Shown here: positions 7,695 to 16,557 of the stretch, piece after piece | How positions within the stretch are numbered: position 1 is the first letter of the stretch | How the letters are laid out: every line of letters begins with the position of its first letter | Assembly: GCF_023101685.1 (NCBI RefSeq) | Contig: NZ_CP082164.1 | Coordinates: 7,750,001-7,814,000 of the forward strand | Length of the DNA: 64,000 nucleotides | Direction of reading: 5' to 3' | DNA from: Bradyrhizobium sp. 186 | GTDB lineage: Bacteria > Pseudomonadota > Alphaproteobacteria > Rhizobiales > Xanthobacteraceae | Notes under the pieces: model-generated | Databases searched by the model: none | What the model saw: the letters and a program-made list of their open reading frames with translations, nothing else | Told to the model about the DNA's origin: nothing | Translations under genes and position numbers: made by a program

Positions 7695-8957
7695 ATGCGT
7701 CGTATCGTCGTGACGGGAATGGGCGCGGTGTCGCCGCTCGGCTGCGGTGTCGAACTCGCCTGGCGCCGGCTGCTCGCCGGCCAGAGCGGGCTGCGGGCCC
7801 TGCCCGAATGGTCGCAGGCGTTGCCGGCACGCATTGCCGGTCTCGTGCCCGACAAGGCCGATGACATCGAAGGCGGCTTTGACGCGGCGCAGGCAGCCGC
7901 GCCAAAAGATCAGCGCAAGATGGACCGCTTCATCCTGTTTGCGCTGCTCGCCGCCGCCGAGGCGATCGCACAGGCCAAGTGGGCGCCGCAGGATACGGAA
8001 GCGCTGGAACGGACCGCGACGATCATCGCCTCCGGCGTCGGCGGCTTCCCGGCGATGGTGGAAGCGGTGCGCACCACCGACCAGCGCGGCGTGCGGCGGC
8101 TGTCGCCATTCACCATCCCCTCGTTCCTCGCCAATCTCGCCGCCGGTCACGTCTCGATCAAATACGGCTACAAGGGACCGCTGGGAACGCCGGTCACGGC
8201 CTGCGCCGCCGGCGTCCAGGCGATCGGCGACGCCGCGCGCATGATCCGCGCCGGCGAAATCGATGTTGCGATCTGCGGCGGCGCCGAGGCCTGCATCGAT
8301 CTCGTCAGTCTCGGCGGTTTCGCGGCGGCGCGCGCGCTGTCGAGCGGGTGCAACGACGAGCCCACGCGCGCATCGCGCCCGTTCGATCGCGACCGCGACG
8401 GCTTTGTCATGGGGGAAGGCGCGGGCATTGTGGTGATCGAGGAGCTCGAACACGCGCTCGCCCGCGGCGCCTCACCGATCGCCGAAATCGTAGGATACGG
8501 CACGACGGCGGACGCCTATCACATGACGTCGGGTCCGCCGGATGGCGACGGCGCCCGCCGTGCCATGGAGATTGCGCTCCAACAGGCGCGGCTTGCGCCC
8601 GGTGACTTGCAGCACCTGAATGCTCATGCAACCTCGACGCCGGCCGGCGACGAAGGCGAGCTTGGCGCCATCGCCGCGCTGTTCGGCCGCGACCGCAGCA
8701 TTGCGGTGAGCGCGACGAAATCGGCCACCGGTCATCTGCTCGGCGCCGCCGGTGGCCTGGAGGCGATCTTCACCGTCCTCGCCCTGCGCGACCAGATCGC
8801 CCCGCCGACGCTCAACCTCGAAAACCCCGATCCCGGCACTGAGGGCATCGACATCGTCTCCGGCGCGGCCCGGCCGATGCCGATGCAGCACGCCATCTCG
8901 AACGGTTTTGGCTTCGGCGGGGTGAATGCCAGCGTGATCTTCCGCCGGTTCGGCTAG
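7695..8957 (+). CDS. Beta-ketoacyl-ACP synthase II-like (FabF family)
   Basis: This is a condensing enzyme of 420 aa that would extend acyl chains with malonyl-ACP. The N-terminus is IVVTGMGAVSPLGCG. The active-site cysteine is Cys170 in VTACAAGVQ, and the two catalytic histidines are in NAHATSTPAGD and TKSATGHLLGAAGG. The C-terminus has NGFGFGGVNASVIF. The start at 7695 has GGAG six bases upstream; the frame stays open for seven more codons. No acyl carrier or fab genes are adjacent, so it is a paralogue outside the main fatty acid cluster, possibly for a specialised lipid. It is probably controlled by the HxlR gene just upstream. Confidence 0.87.
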   Translation: MRRIVVTGMGAVSPLGCGVELAWRRLLAGQSGLRALPEWSQALPARIAGLVPDKADDIEGGFDAAQAAAPKDQRKMDRFILFALLAAAEAIAQAKWAPQDTEALERTATIIASGVGGFPAMVEAVRTTDQRGVRRLSPFTIPSFLANLAAGHVSIKYGYKGPLGTPVTACAAGVQAIGDAARMIRAGEIDVAICGGAEACIDLVSLGGFAAARALSSGCNDEPTRASRPFDRDRDGFVMGEGAGIVVIEELEHALARGASPIAEIVGYGTTADAYHMTSGPPDGDGARRAMEIALQQARLAPGDLQHLNAHATSTPAGDEGELGAIAALFGRDRSIAVSATKSATGHLLGAAGGLEAIFTVLALRDQIAPPTLNLENPDPGTEGIDIVSGAARPMPMQHAISNGFGFGGVNASVIFRRFG

Positions 8958-9001
8958 GCGAGAGGACTTGCAATCACGCCAGGCAGCGCTACGAAAGCAG
9001 G

Positions 9002-9634
9002 ATGACCGAAACCAATTTCTGGCTGTTTCTGGCGGCTGCACTCGTCATCGCAGCCATTCCCGGCCCCGGCATCTTCTACGTCGCGGCGCGGACCTTGTCG
9101 GAAGGGCGCGCAAGCGGATTTGCGTCAACTGCAGGCACGGCGCTCGGCGGGCTGGTTCATGTGGTGGCGGGCAGCCTCGGCATCTCCGCGATCATCCTCG
9201 CGAGCGCCGAGCTGTTCGCGGCCGTGAAGTTCGTCGGCGCGCTCTATCTGGTCTGGCTCGGCATCCGCACCTTTCGCAGCGCCGGCCGCACGCTGCAACT
9301 CAAGAACGAACCCGTCGGCGACAAGCGCGCGTTCCGTGATGGCGTGCTGGTCGAGGCGCTGAACCCGAAGACGGCGGCGTTCTTCCTCGCCTTCATTCCG
9401 CAGTTCCTCGATCCGGCGTCATCAAATCCCACGCTGCAATTCATCGTGCTCGGCGCGATCTCGGTGACGCTGAATACGCTCGCCGATGTCGTCGTGGTGC
9501 TGATCGCGTCCGCAACACGCACGCAACTGATCGGAAGGCCGCACCTGATGCGGCGCCTCACGCAAGGCTCCGGCCTCTTCATCGCCGGCCTCGGCCTCTC
9601 GCTCGCGCTGGCGCGCCGGCCGGCACAGGGTTAG
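9002..9634 (+). CDS. LysE-family amino-acid/metabolite exporter
   Basis: This 210-aa inner-membrane protein of the LysE/RhtB family exports amino acids or related small molecules. The family opening is clear (FLAAALVIAAIPGPGIFYVAART), followed by about six hydrophobic segments and ALNPKTAAFFLAFIPQFLDP in the middle. The substrate cannot be told from sequence. It follows the FabF-like gene by 44 bp on the same strand and may be co-transcribed. Confidence 0.87.
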   Translation: MTETNFWLFLAAALVIAAIPGPGIFYVAARTLSEGRASGFASTAGTALGGLVHVVAGSLGISAIILASAELFAAVKFVGALYLVWLGIRTFRSAGRTLQLKNEPVGDKRAFRDGVLVEALNPKTAAFFLAFIPQFLDPASSNPTLQFIVLGAISVTLNTLADVVVVLIASATRTQLIGRPHLMRRLTQGSGLFIAGLGLSLALARRPAQG

Positions 9635-9664
9635 TGCAAACGTCCCCGTCAAAGAGGTCACCTT

Positions 9665-10228
9665 CTAGCTCGCCTTTCTCCGGCGGATGCTTGACGGCGA
9701 GCGGCCATAAAGCTCGCGGAAGGTGGCGTTGAATCGGCGCACACTGCCGAAGCCGGCCTGATAGGCAATCTGGGTCAACGCCTCGTCCGTCTCATCGAGC
9801 AGACGCTTTGCCCGCTGCACACGTCGGGTTTTCGCGACCTGCTGTGGGCTCGCCCCAACGTGTTGCTCGAATAGGCGCGCGAGGTGGCGAACACTGATTC
9901 CGAGCCGGCCGGCAAGCGCATCCACGGAACCGCGGTCCAGCGCGCCGCGATCGATCAGTTTCAAGGCGCGTGCGACGGTCGACCGGGTGCCGTTCCAGGC
10001 CGGGCAGAACGGCGCCGTCTCGGGACGGCAGCGGAGGCAAGGTCGGTACCCCGCGGCTTCGGCCGCGGCTGCGGTCGAGTAATACGTCACGTTCCGCGTC
10101 AATGGATGCTTCACCGGGCACACCGGACGACAATAGATTCGCGTGGTTTTGACCGCCGTGAAGAAGCGGCCGTCGTACCGGGGGTCGCGCCGCAATCGCG
10201 CGGCGTTGCAGCTTTCGAAGGTCAGCAT
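9665..10228 (-). CDS. Ada metal-binding domain plus AraC-type helix-turn-helix protein
   Basis: The 187-aa protein joins an Ada zinc domain (about residues 1-75) to an AraC-type HTH (about 88-185). The zinc/acceptor cysteines are all present: Cys33 and Cys37 (YCRPVCPVK), Cys64 and Cys67 (CLRCRPE). The HTH half includes ISVRHLARLFEQHVGASP and IAYQAGFGSVRRFNATFRE. In the Ada domain the first cysteine takes a methyl group from DNA phosphotriesters and switches on activation. Neither an alkyltransferase domain (PCHR) nor an AlkA glycosylase domain follows; the protein stops cleanly after the HTH. It likely acts as an alkylation-responsive activator. Confidence 0.85.
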   Translation of the reverse strand: MLTFESCNAARLRRDPRYDGRFFTAVKTTRIYCRPVCPVKHPLTRNVTYYSTAAAAEAAGYRPCLRCRPETAPFCPAWNGTRSTVARALKLIDRGALDRGSVDALAGRLGISVRHLARLFEQHVGASPQQVAKTRRVQRAKRLLDETDEALTQIAYQAGFGSVRRFNATFRELYGRSPSSIRRRKAS

Positions 10229-10360
10229 GACTCGATTTTAGCGCACGGTGCCGCTCGCGAAAGGGGCCCTGGATGATCAGGTCCGATTCCGGCCAGCGAT
10301 GTCGTGGCAGTCGTCTTACAGAGGATCCGAACGGTTCGACGAACATTCGGAGACGACAAC

Positions 10361-10786
10361 ATGAGCGGCCCCACAGCCAAAGAGGTGGTCATGACCGCCT
10401 GGAAGACCTTTGCGACGCGCGACGCCGACCTGATCGCACAATTGTTTACGTCGACTGCGGAATGGATCGCGCCCGCCGGCAATGCCACGGCGGTCGCTCT
10501 CAAGCACACCGATCACATGATCGGGGCCGACCAGATCGCCCGCTTCGTCGCTACGGAAATGCATCAACTGTTTTCGAACATCGAGATCTCGTTCCGCGGC
10601 ATCTACGCCGACGGAGACACGGTGATCGTCGAGGAGCGGATGCGGGCGACGCTTCCCGGAAACACGCCGTACGACAATGATTATTGTTTCGTGTTCGTCG
10701 TGTCGGGAGACCGCATCCAGCAAGTCCGTGAATACATGGACACCCGACGAGGATGGCAGATGGTTTTCGAGCCGACCCCGGCGTGA
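10361..10786 (+). CDS. NTF2-like (SnoaL/ketosteroid-isomerase-like) protein
   Basis: A 141-aa protein with the cone-shaped NTF2-like fold, recognised from its pattern: an N-terminal helix (KEVVMTAWKTFATRDADLIA), FTSTAEWIAPAG, then VIVEERMRATLPGNTPYDND and a final REYMDT. The family includes small-molecule isomerases and many proteins with no known reaction. GGAG precedes the ATG by eight bases. It shares YDNDYC and REY.D motifs with the protein at 34528-34971 and looks paralogous to it. Specific function unknown. Confidence 0.78.
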   Translation: MSGPTAKEVVMTAWKTFATRDADLIAQLFTSTAEWIAPAGNATAVALKHTDHMIGADQIARFVATEMHQLFSNIEISFRGIYADGDTVIVEERMRATLPGNTPYDNDYCFVFVVSGDRIQQVREYMDTRRGWQMVFEPTPA

Positions 10787-10796
10787 CGCGCGCACC

Positions 10797-11690
10797 CTAG
10801 CTCAACGTTCCTGCATGCACCCACCAGCCGGGGTGATCCCTGCGGATCTTTTCGGCGGCGGCATGCGTCTCGGCGGGCGCACCGAAGATCGCAAAGCACG
10901 TCGCGCCGGAGCCGGACATGCGGGCGAGCTTGACGCCGGCGGAATCGCGTAGCGCTTTGAGCACATCGCCGATCACAGGCTCGATGCGCATGGCGGGGGC
11001 TTCGAGGTCGTTGGCGACGGTTTCGAGAACATCGACCCAGTCGGCAATCGACGCGCCCTCTTCCGGCCAGGCCGGGGCGTCGAGGACGGAGGTGGCGCCG
11101 ACCAGGAGCTCGCCATTGCGCAGGCCCAGCGCCTGGAACACGTCCTTGGTCGCGACCGGCACGCGCGGATTGACCATGACGCAGGGCATGCTCGGCAACG
11201 CGAGCGGCAGCAATTGCTCGCCGACGCCGGTCATGTCGCAGGCGCGCGAGGCCAGGCACACCGGCACGTCGGCGCCGGTCGCGAGCGCGACCTTTTGCAA
11301 GCGGGGATCATCGAGCGCCAAATTGTTGAGACGCGCTAGCAGCCGCAGCGCCGCGGCTGCATCGGCAGAGCCGCCGCCGATGCCGGCAGCGACGGGCAAC
11401 ACCTTGTCGAGCGCGAAGGCACCGAGCTTCAGGTTCGGCACGGCCTCGGCCAAAAGCTTGGCCGCCTTGAAGACGAGATTGTCCGCGGTATCGCCGCATG
11501 CGGCAGCCAGCGGTCCCGTGGTGTTGAGTTTGAGCTCGCCGCCCGGCTCCAAGGTGAGCCGATCGGCGCAATCGGCGAACGCGACCACGCTTTCGAGATC
11601 ATGATAGCCGTCGGCGCGACGGCCGACGACGCGAAGGCTCAAATTGACCTTCGCCCGTCCTTCTTCAACCAACGCCGGCATTGGCGACAC
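10797..11690 (-). CDS. ispE: 4-diphosphocytidyl-2-C-methyl-D-erythritol kinase
   Basis: This GHMP kinase of the MEP isoprenoid pathway phosphorylates CDP-methylerythritol. The protein has 297 aa. Family marks are the N-terminal RAKVNLSLRVVGRRADGYHD, the ATP-binding LPVAAGIGGGSADAAAALRL (about residues 96-115) and the C-terminal MSGSGATCFAIF. The start could be the ATG at 11690 or one three codons later. It lies 20 bp downstream of the TPR gene on the same strand, so they may be co-transcribed. It provides IPP, which the polyprenyl synthase in this window also consumes. Confidence 0.95.
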   Translation of the reverse strand: MSPMPALVEEGRAKVNLSLRVVGRRADGYHDLESVVAFADCADRLTLEPGGELKLNTTGPLAAACGDTADNLVFKAAKLLAEAVPNLKLGAFALDKVLPVAAGIGGGSADAAAALRLLARLNNLALDDPRLQKVALATGADVPVCLASRACDMTGVGEQLLPLALPSMPCVMVNPRVPVATKDVFQALGLRNGELLVGATSVLDAPAWPEEGASIADWVDVLETVANDLEAPAMRIEPVIGDVLKALRDSAGVKLARMSGSGATCFAIFGAPAETHAAAEKIRRDHPGWWVHAGTLS

Positions 11691-11710
11691 GCCCCCAGAA
11701 CTTGCTCAGA

Positions 11711-13507
11711 TCAGCCGCCCTTGCCGTCATCCTTTTTCTTCTCAGCCTGCGCCGCCGAAGAGTTCGAATTGTCGTCCGTCATGCCGTTCGCGATCTTGGC
11801 CTCGATCTTCGGCAGTTCGTCCGGCTCGGGCTTGAGATCGCGGGCGTGGGCCCACTGGAACTTGGCTTCCAGCGTGCGGCCGACGCGCCAATAGGCGTCC
11901 CCAAGGTGATCGTTGATAGTGGGATCCTCGGGCTTGAGGTCGATCGCGCGCTCGAGGTTCTTCACCGCCTCCTCGTAATTGCCGATGCGATAATGGGCCC
12001 AGCCTAGGGAGTCGACGATGTAGCCGTCGTCGGGGCGCTGCTCGACGGCCCGCTTGATCATCTTCATGCCTTCGTCGAGGTTCACGCCCTGGTCGATCCA
12101 GGAATAGCCGAGATAGTTGAGGACATGCGGCTGGTCGGGCTGGAGCTCGAGCGCCTTCTTCATGTCGGCTTCGGCCTTGCCCCACTGCTTGGAGCGCTCC
12201 TCGCAGATACCGCGATAATAGTACCAGACGCTGTTGGCCTTGTCGTTGCCGGCCGACAGCACGTCGATGCCTTGCGAATAGGTCGCGCCGCAGTCGCCGA
12301 ACTTCTTGCGGCCGCGCTCGAGATTGCCGAGCGCCATGATGGCTTCGAGGTCCTTGGATTCCTCGCTCACCACGCCCTTGAGGATCTTGATCGCCTCCTC
12401 GGTACGGTCGGCGGAGTCGAGATCGACGGCGAGCTGGATCTGCGCATTGCGCTTGAGCGGCGAGGATGACGGCACGCGCTCATAGACCTTGATGGCCATC
12501 TGCGGCCGCTTCACCGATTCATAGAGATCGGCGAGCGAGAGCAGCGCCAGTGGATGGGTGGGCTGGAGATAGAGCGCGAGTTGGAGATAGACCAGCGCGA
12601 GGTCCTCGCCGCCGCGGCGAGTCAGCGTGGCGCCGATGCCGTACAGAGCTTCGGCCGCACCGGCTTGCGCGGAATCGGCCAGCGGCGGCATCTTCTTGCC
12701 GGCCTTGGTCTCGCGCAGGCCTTCCACGATCAGCGGATGGCGGGCGAGCTTCTTGTCGAAGGCCTGGTAGACGGTGGTCGCGGCGGCGGAATCCTTGTTG
12801 CGCGACAGCCAGCGCGCATAGGCCTCGGTGACGCGCAGCATGGAATCGTCGAGCTTGTAGGCGCGTTCGAAGCGGGTGCCCGCATCCTTCTCCTTGCCGG
12901 CAAGCTCGAGGATCATGCCGGCATGAAGATCCTTGAACAGCGGATACCATTCGGGACCGGCGAGCTTGTCGATCGTGGCAACCGCGCCCTTGGAATCACC
13001 GGCGCCATAGGCAGCCCAGCCCGACAGCAGCGTGGCGACGAGATCGGTGATCGGTCCGCGGATCGACTGGTTGATGTTGGTCTGCGCGGTCGCGTATTTC
13101 TTGAACTTGAGATCGTGCACGCCGACGACGAGACGGGCGACGCGGTTGGTCTTGTCGATGGTGAGAATGCGCTCGGCGAGCTTGACCGCTTCGTCGATGT
13201 CGCCGTCGGCGACCGAGGAGATGAAGGCGCGGTCAAGCAGCTCGTTGTTCTTGGGATCGGTGCGGAGCGCCGAGCGGTAGAAGGCGGCGGCGGATGCCGC
13301 GTCGCGCTCGACGCTGGCGTGGCGGGCGGCGAGATAGCTGCCGGCGGTGGTGAGCGACTTCAGATCGGTTCGAGTCGGAAACTGCGCCGCCGTGTCGGCC
13401 GGGTGATCCGGCGTCTGCGCCAGGACCGCGCCGGGGACCGTCGCGATCGCTGTGCCCATGAGGGCGATGGCGGCAACAGTCCAGCGGTTGAAACGATTTG
13501 AGAACAT
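11711..13507 (-). CDS. Exported tetratricopeptide-repeat protein
   Basis: This 598-aa protein begins with a typical signal peptide (MFSNRFNRWTVAAIALMGTA, ending near AVLAQT). TPR-type helices fill most of the rest: ALYLQPTHPLALLSLADLYE, ALELQPDQPHVLNYLGYSW, AVEQRPDDGYIVDSLGWAHY and AIDLKPEDPTINDHLGDAYW are four clear repeats, and earlier ones are weaker. TPR proteins act as scaffolds; the periplasmic partner here is unknown. I chose the ATG at 13507, because the upstream open frame lacks a plausible N-terminus. It ends in a Lys/Asp-rich tail. It precedes ispE in the same orientation. Confidence 0.85.
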   Translation of the reverse strand: MFSNRFNRWTVAAIALMGTAIATVPGAVLAQTPDHPADTAAQFPTRTDLKSLTTAGSYLAARHASVERDAASAAAFYRSALRTDPKNNELLDRAFISSVADGDIDEAVKLAERILTIDKTNRVARLVVGVHDLKFKKYATAQTNINQSIRGPITDLVATLLSGWAAYGAGDSKGAVATIDKLAGPEWYPLFKDLHAGMILELAGKEKDAGTRFERAYKLDDSMLRVTEAYARWLSRNKDSAAATTVYQAFDKKLARHPLIVEGLRETKAGKKMPPLADSAQAGAAEALYGIGATLTRRGGEDLALVYLQLALYLQPTHPLALLSLADLYESVKRPQMAIKVYERVPSSSPLKRNAQIQLAVDLDSADRTEEAIKILKGVVSEESKDLEAIMALGNLERGRKKFGDCGATYSQGIDVLSAGNDKANSVWYYYRGICEERSKQWGKAEADMKKALELQPDQPHVLNYLGYSWIDQGVNLDEGMKMIKRAVEQRPDDGYIVDSLGWAHYRIGNYEEAVKNLERAIDLKPEDPTINDHLGDAYWRVGRTLEAKFQWAHARDLKPEPDELPKIEAKIANGMTDDNSNSSAAQAEKKKDDGKGG

Positions 13508-13765
13508 CAGGGCTCGCCTTGAGTTGGTAGTGCCTGGGCTTCGAGCAAAAAGGCCGTCTCGCATGCGAACGCGGCCGGTGGCATCGGGACCCGGAACCGA
13601 CAGGCCGGACAATGCCGCTTTTGGCGCTTCACCGCAAGGATTCGGGCCGGGCGATCCCGCCCGCACGCCCCAAATCGCCAAGTGTGCCCCAAGACACTCC
13701 TAGTATGGCCTTATCGTGGCCGCGACAGCCGTCCACGGCCCGGCCCTCACGCGAACGTGCGTCAC
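13508..13765. other. Upstream region of the TPR gene
   Basis: With the tandem repeat that follows, this makes a ~310-bp gap between the TPR start codon and the ETF-QO stop codon. I see no convincing gene. It presumably carries the promoter of the TPR-ispE unit and the 3' end of the ETF-QO transcript. Confidence 0.4.
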
Positions 13766-13821
13766 ATTGCCTTGGTTCAATTGTCTTAGCTTAATTGCCT
13801 TGGCTTAATTGCCTTGGCTCA
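13766..13821. repeat. Four tandem copies of a 14-bp unit abutting the ETF-QO stop codon
   Basis: The units are attgccttggttca, attgtcttagctta, attgccttggctta and attgccttggctca, head to tail without gaps. The last unit includes the ETF-QO stop codon (13819-13821). The unit is not a multiple of three, so copy-number change would not simply extend the protein. Confidence 0.85.
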
Positions 13822-15480
13822 CATGGCCTCGTAGTTGGGGCCGCCGCCGCCCTCTGGAGGAACCCAGGTGATATTGCCGTTGGGGTCCTTCACGTCGCAG
13901 GTTTTGCAGTGGACGCAGTTCTGGGCGTTGATTTGGAAACGCGGGCTCGCGCCCTCCTCCACCCACTCGTAGACGCCGGCCGGGCAATAACGATTCGAGG
14001 GACCTGCGAAGACGTCGTGCTCGGACGTCTTCTGGAGATTCATGTCGATCACCTTGAGATGGACCGGCTGGTCCTCCTCATGATTGGTGTTGGACAGGAA
14101 CACTGACGACAGCTTGTCGAAGGAGATCTTGCCGTCCGGCTTTGGATAGCTCTTCGGCGTGTGGCTCTTGGCCGGATCGAGCGTCGCGCGGTCGGGCTTT
14201 GCGTGCGACTGGGTGCCGAACAGCGAGCCACCGAACAGCGTGTTGCACCACATGTCGAAGCCGCCGAGCGCGACGCCGATCACGGTGCCGAACTTCGACC
14301 ACAGCGGCTTGACGTTACGAACCAGGAACAGGTCCTTGCCGACCGACGACGAGCGCCAGGCGTTCTCATAGTCGACGATCTCGTCATTGGCGCGATCGGC
14401 AGCGATGGCGGCCGCGACATGCTCGGCGGCGAGCATGCCGGTGCCCATCGCATTGTGCACGCCCTTGATGCGGGGGACGTTGACGAAGCCGGCCGCGCAG
14501 CCGATCAGCGCGCCGCCGGGGAAGCTGAGCTTCGGCACCGACTGGTAGCCGCCTTCGGTGATGGCGCGCGCGCCATAGGCAAGACGCTTGGCGCCTTCGA
14601 AGGTGCCGCGGATCGAGGGATGGGTCTTGAACCGCTGGAACTCGTCGAACGGCGACAGATACGGATCGTTGTAGTTGAGATGCACGACGAAGCCGACGGC
14701 GACGAGATTGTCGTCGTAATGGTAGAGGAACGAGCCGCCGCCGGTCTTCAGGTCGAGCGGCCAGCCGAAGGAATGCTGGATCATGCCCTTCTGATGCTTG
14801 GCGGGATCGATCTGCCAGACTTCCTTGAGGCCGATGCCGAATTTCGACGGCTCGCGGTTTGAGTCGAGCGCGAACTTCGCGATGAGCTGTTTGGTCAGAC
14901 TGCCGCGGGCGCCTTCGGCGAACAGCGTGTACTTGCCGAGCAATTCCATGCCGCGGGTAAAGGAGTCCTTCGGCTTGCCGTCCCTGCCGATGCCCATGTC
15001 GCCGGTGGCGATGCCCTTCACCGCGCCCTGCTCGTCATAGAGCACCTCGGCGGCGGCAAAGCCCGGATAGATCTCGACGCCGAGCGCTTCGGCCTTACGC
15101 GCCAGCCAGCGGCAGACATTGCCGAGCGAACCGATATAGCAGTTATGGTTGTTCATCAGCGGCGGCATGATGAAGTTCGGCAGTTTGATCGCGCCGGCGC
15201 CCGTCATCCAGTAGAAGCGGTCGTCCTTCACCTGCGTCTTCAGCGGGCAGTCGGAATCCTCGCGCCAGTCCGGGATCAATCTGTCGAGCCCGGCCGGATC
15301 GATCACGGCGCCGGAGAGAATATGCGCGCCGACCTCGGAGCCCTTCTCCACCACGACGACATTGAGATCGGCGTTGAGCTGCTTCAGCCGGATCGCGGCC
15401 GCCAGGCCCGAGGGGCCGGCGCCGACGATGACGACGTCGAATTCCATGGATTCGCGCGGGGGAAGTTCTTCGGTGCTCAT
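13819..15480 (-). CDS. Electron transfer flavoprotein-ubiquinone oxidoreductase
   Basis: This membrane-associated flavoprotein passes electrons from ETF (beta-oxidation and amino-acid dehydrogenases) to ubiquinone. The 553-aa protein has the FAD dinucleotide motif VVIVGAGPSGLAAAIRLKQ near residue 15. FPGGALIGCAAGFVNVPRIK and HNAMGTGMLAAEHVA lie in the middle. The 4Fe-4S ferredoxin-like end has CPAGVYEW and NCVHCKTCDVKDP; all four cluster cysteines (CPAG, CVHC, KTC) are present. Length is normal. It is divergent from the uracil-DNA glycosylase gene, 137 bp away. Confidence 0.96.
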   Translation of the reverse strand: MSTEELPPRESMEFDVVIVGAGPSGLAAAIRLKQLNADLNVVVVEKGSEVGAHILSGAVIDPAGLDRLIPDWREDSDCPLKTQVKDDRFYWMTGAGAIKLPNFIMPPLMNNHNCYIGSLGNVCRWLARKAEALGVEIYPGFAAAEVLYDEQGAVKGIATGDMGIGRDGKPKDSFTRGMELLGKYTLFAEGARGSLTKQLIAKFALDSNREPSKFGIGLKEVWQIDPAKHQKGMIQHSFGWPLDLKTGGGSFLYHYDDNLVAVGFVVHLNYNDPYLSPFDEFQRFKTHPSIRGTFEGAKRLAYGARAITEGGYQSVPKLSFPGGALIGCAAGFVNVPRIKGVHNAMGTGMLAAEHVAAAIAADRANDEIVDYENAWRSSSVGKDLFLVRNVKPLWSKFGTVIGVALGGFDMWCNTLFGGSLFGTQSHAKPDRATLDPAKSHTPKSYPKPDGKISFDKLSSVFLSNTNHEEDQPVHLKVIDMNLQKTSEHDVFAGPSNRYCPAGVYEWVEEGASPRFQINAQNCVHCKTCDVKDPNGNITWVPPEGGGGPNYEAM

Positions 15481-15617
15481 CTGATCTCAGCCCTTGAGAC
15501 GGTTCCTCGGTCGTTTGCGTCCTCTTGTTTCCGATTTTTCCGGGTAGGACAACCTCGGAAATGCGTTCCACTGGGATGCAAGGCGGCCCAAACTGATATA
15601 AAGGTCTGACTTCCCAA

Positions 15618-16433
15618 ATGATCCCCGAACCCGCCCCCACCGTCCGCGAGCTTCTTGCCTTCTATCTGGAGGCGGGAGTCGATTGCGCGCTTGCGGAGGA
15701 ACCGATCGACCGGCTGGCCGAGGCCGGCGCCCCGCCCCCGGCCCCGCGCCCGGCGCCGCCGATCGAGGCGCCGCGGCCGGTTGCCGCGCCCGCGGTCATG
15801 CGCGGCGAGGTCGCACCCGCGCCCGACATTGCCATTGCCTCGGCCCGCGAGGCCGCGCGCACCGCCCCGACGCTGGAGGCACTGCGCGAACTGATGCAAA
15901 GCTTCGAGGGCTGCGCACTGAAACACACCGCGACGCGGCTGGTGTTCGCCGACGGCAATCCGCAGGCGCGCATCATGTTCGTGGGCGAGGCGCCGGGCCG
16001 CGACGAAGACATCGAAGGGTTGCCCTTCGTCGGACGCAGCGGAAAGCTGCTCGACCTCATGATCGGCGCGATCGGGCTTAACCGCACCACCGCCTACATC
16101 GCCAACGTGATTCCTTGGCGGCCGCCCGGCAACCGCACGCCGACGCCGCAGGAAACGCAGATCTGCCTGCCTTTCATCCAGCGCCAGATCGAGCTGGTGA
16201 ATCCGGATGTGCTGGTGACGCTCGGCAATCCCTCGACGCAGACGCTGCTGTCGACGCGCGAGGGCATCATGCGCACGCGCGGACGCTGGTTCGACTACGT
16301 TAGCGGTGCGCGCACCATCCGCGCGCTGCCGACCTTCCACCCGGCCTATCTGCTGCGCTCGCCGTCGTACAAGCGGCTGGCCTGGCAGGATCTGCGGGCG
16401 ATCGCGAAGGTGCTGGGGCAAAGCCCGCAGTAA
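15618..16433 (+). CDS. Uracil-DNA glycosylase, family 4-like
   Basis: This base-excision repair enzyme (271 aa) removes uracil from DNA. The catalytic domain (about residue 90 onward) carries FVGEAPGRDEDIEGLPFVGR, VIPWRPPGNRTPT and TFHPAYLLRSP, the family 4 motifs. A Pro/Ala-rich linker (residues 35-85) precedes it. Family 4 enzymes normally hold a 4Fe-4S cluster with four cysteines. Here only two of those positions are Cys (EGCALK and QICLPF); the usual Cys before RPPGNR is Trp. It may therefore lack the cluster. Confidence 0.85.
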   Translation: MIPEPAPTVRELLAFYLEAGVDCALAEEPIDRLAEAGAPPPAPRPAPPIEAPRPVAAPAVMRGEVAPAPDIAIASAREAARTAPTLEALRELMQSFEGCALKHTATRLVFADGNPQARIMFVGEAPGRDEDIEGLPFVGRSGKLLDLMIGAIGLNRTTAYIANVIPWRPPGNRTPTPQETQICLPFIQRQIELVNPDVLVTLGNPSTQTLLSTREGIMRTRGRWFDYVSGARTIRALPTFHPAYLLRSPSYKRLAWQDLRAIAKVLGQSPQ

Positions 16434-16445
16434 CCACGCACTCGC

Positions 16446-16550
16446 CGTCATTCCGGGGCTCGCGAAGCGAGAACCCGGAATCTATCGGGCGGCAGAGTTG
16501 GTGGAGAAATGGATTCCGGGTTCGCGGCTTTGCCGCGCCCCGGAATGACG
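16446..16550. repeat. Palindromic repeat (CGTCATTCCGGGG type), copy 1
   Basis: Starts cgtcattccgggg and ends ccccggaatgacg. The inner part is nearly identical to the copy at 54951-55056 (cggaatc.atcgggcg.cagag around the centre). It sits between the convergent glycosylase and glycosyltransferase-like genes and could act as a terminator hairpin. Confidence 0.8.
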
Positions 16551-16557
16551 GCCGTGG

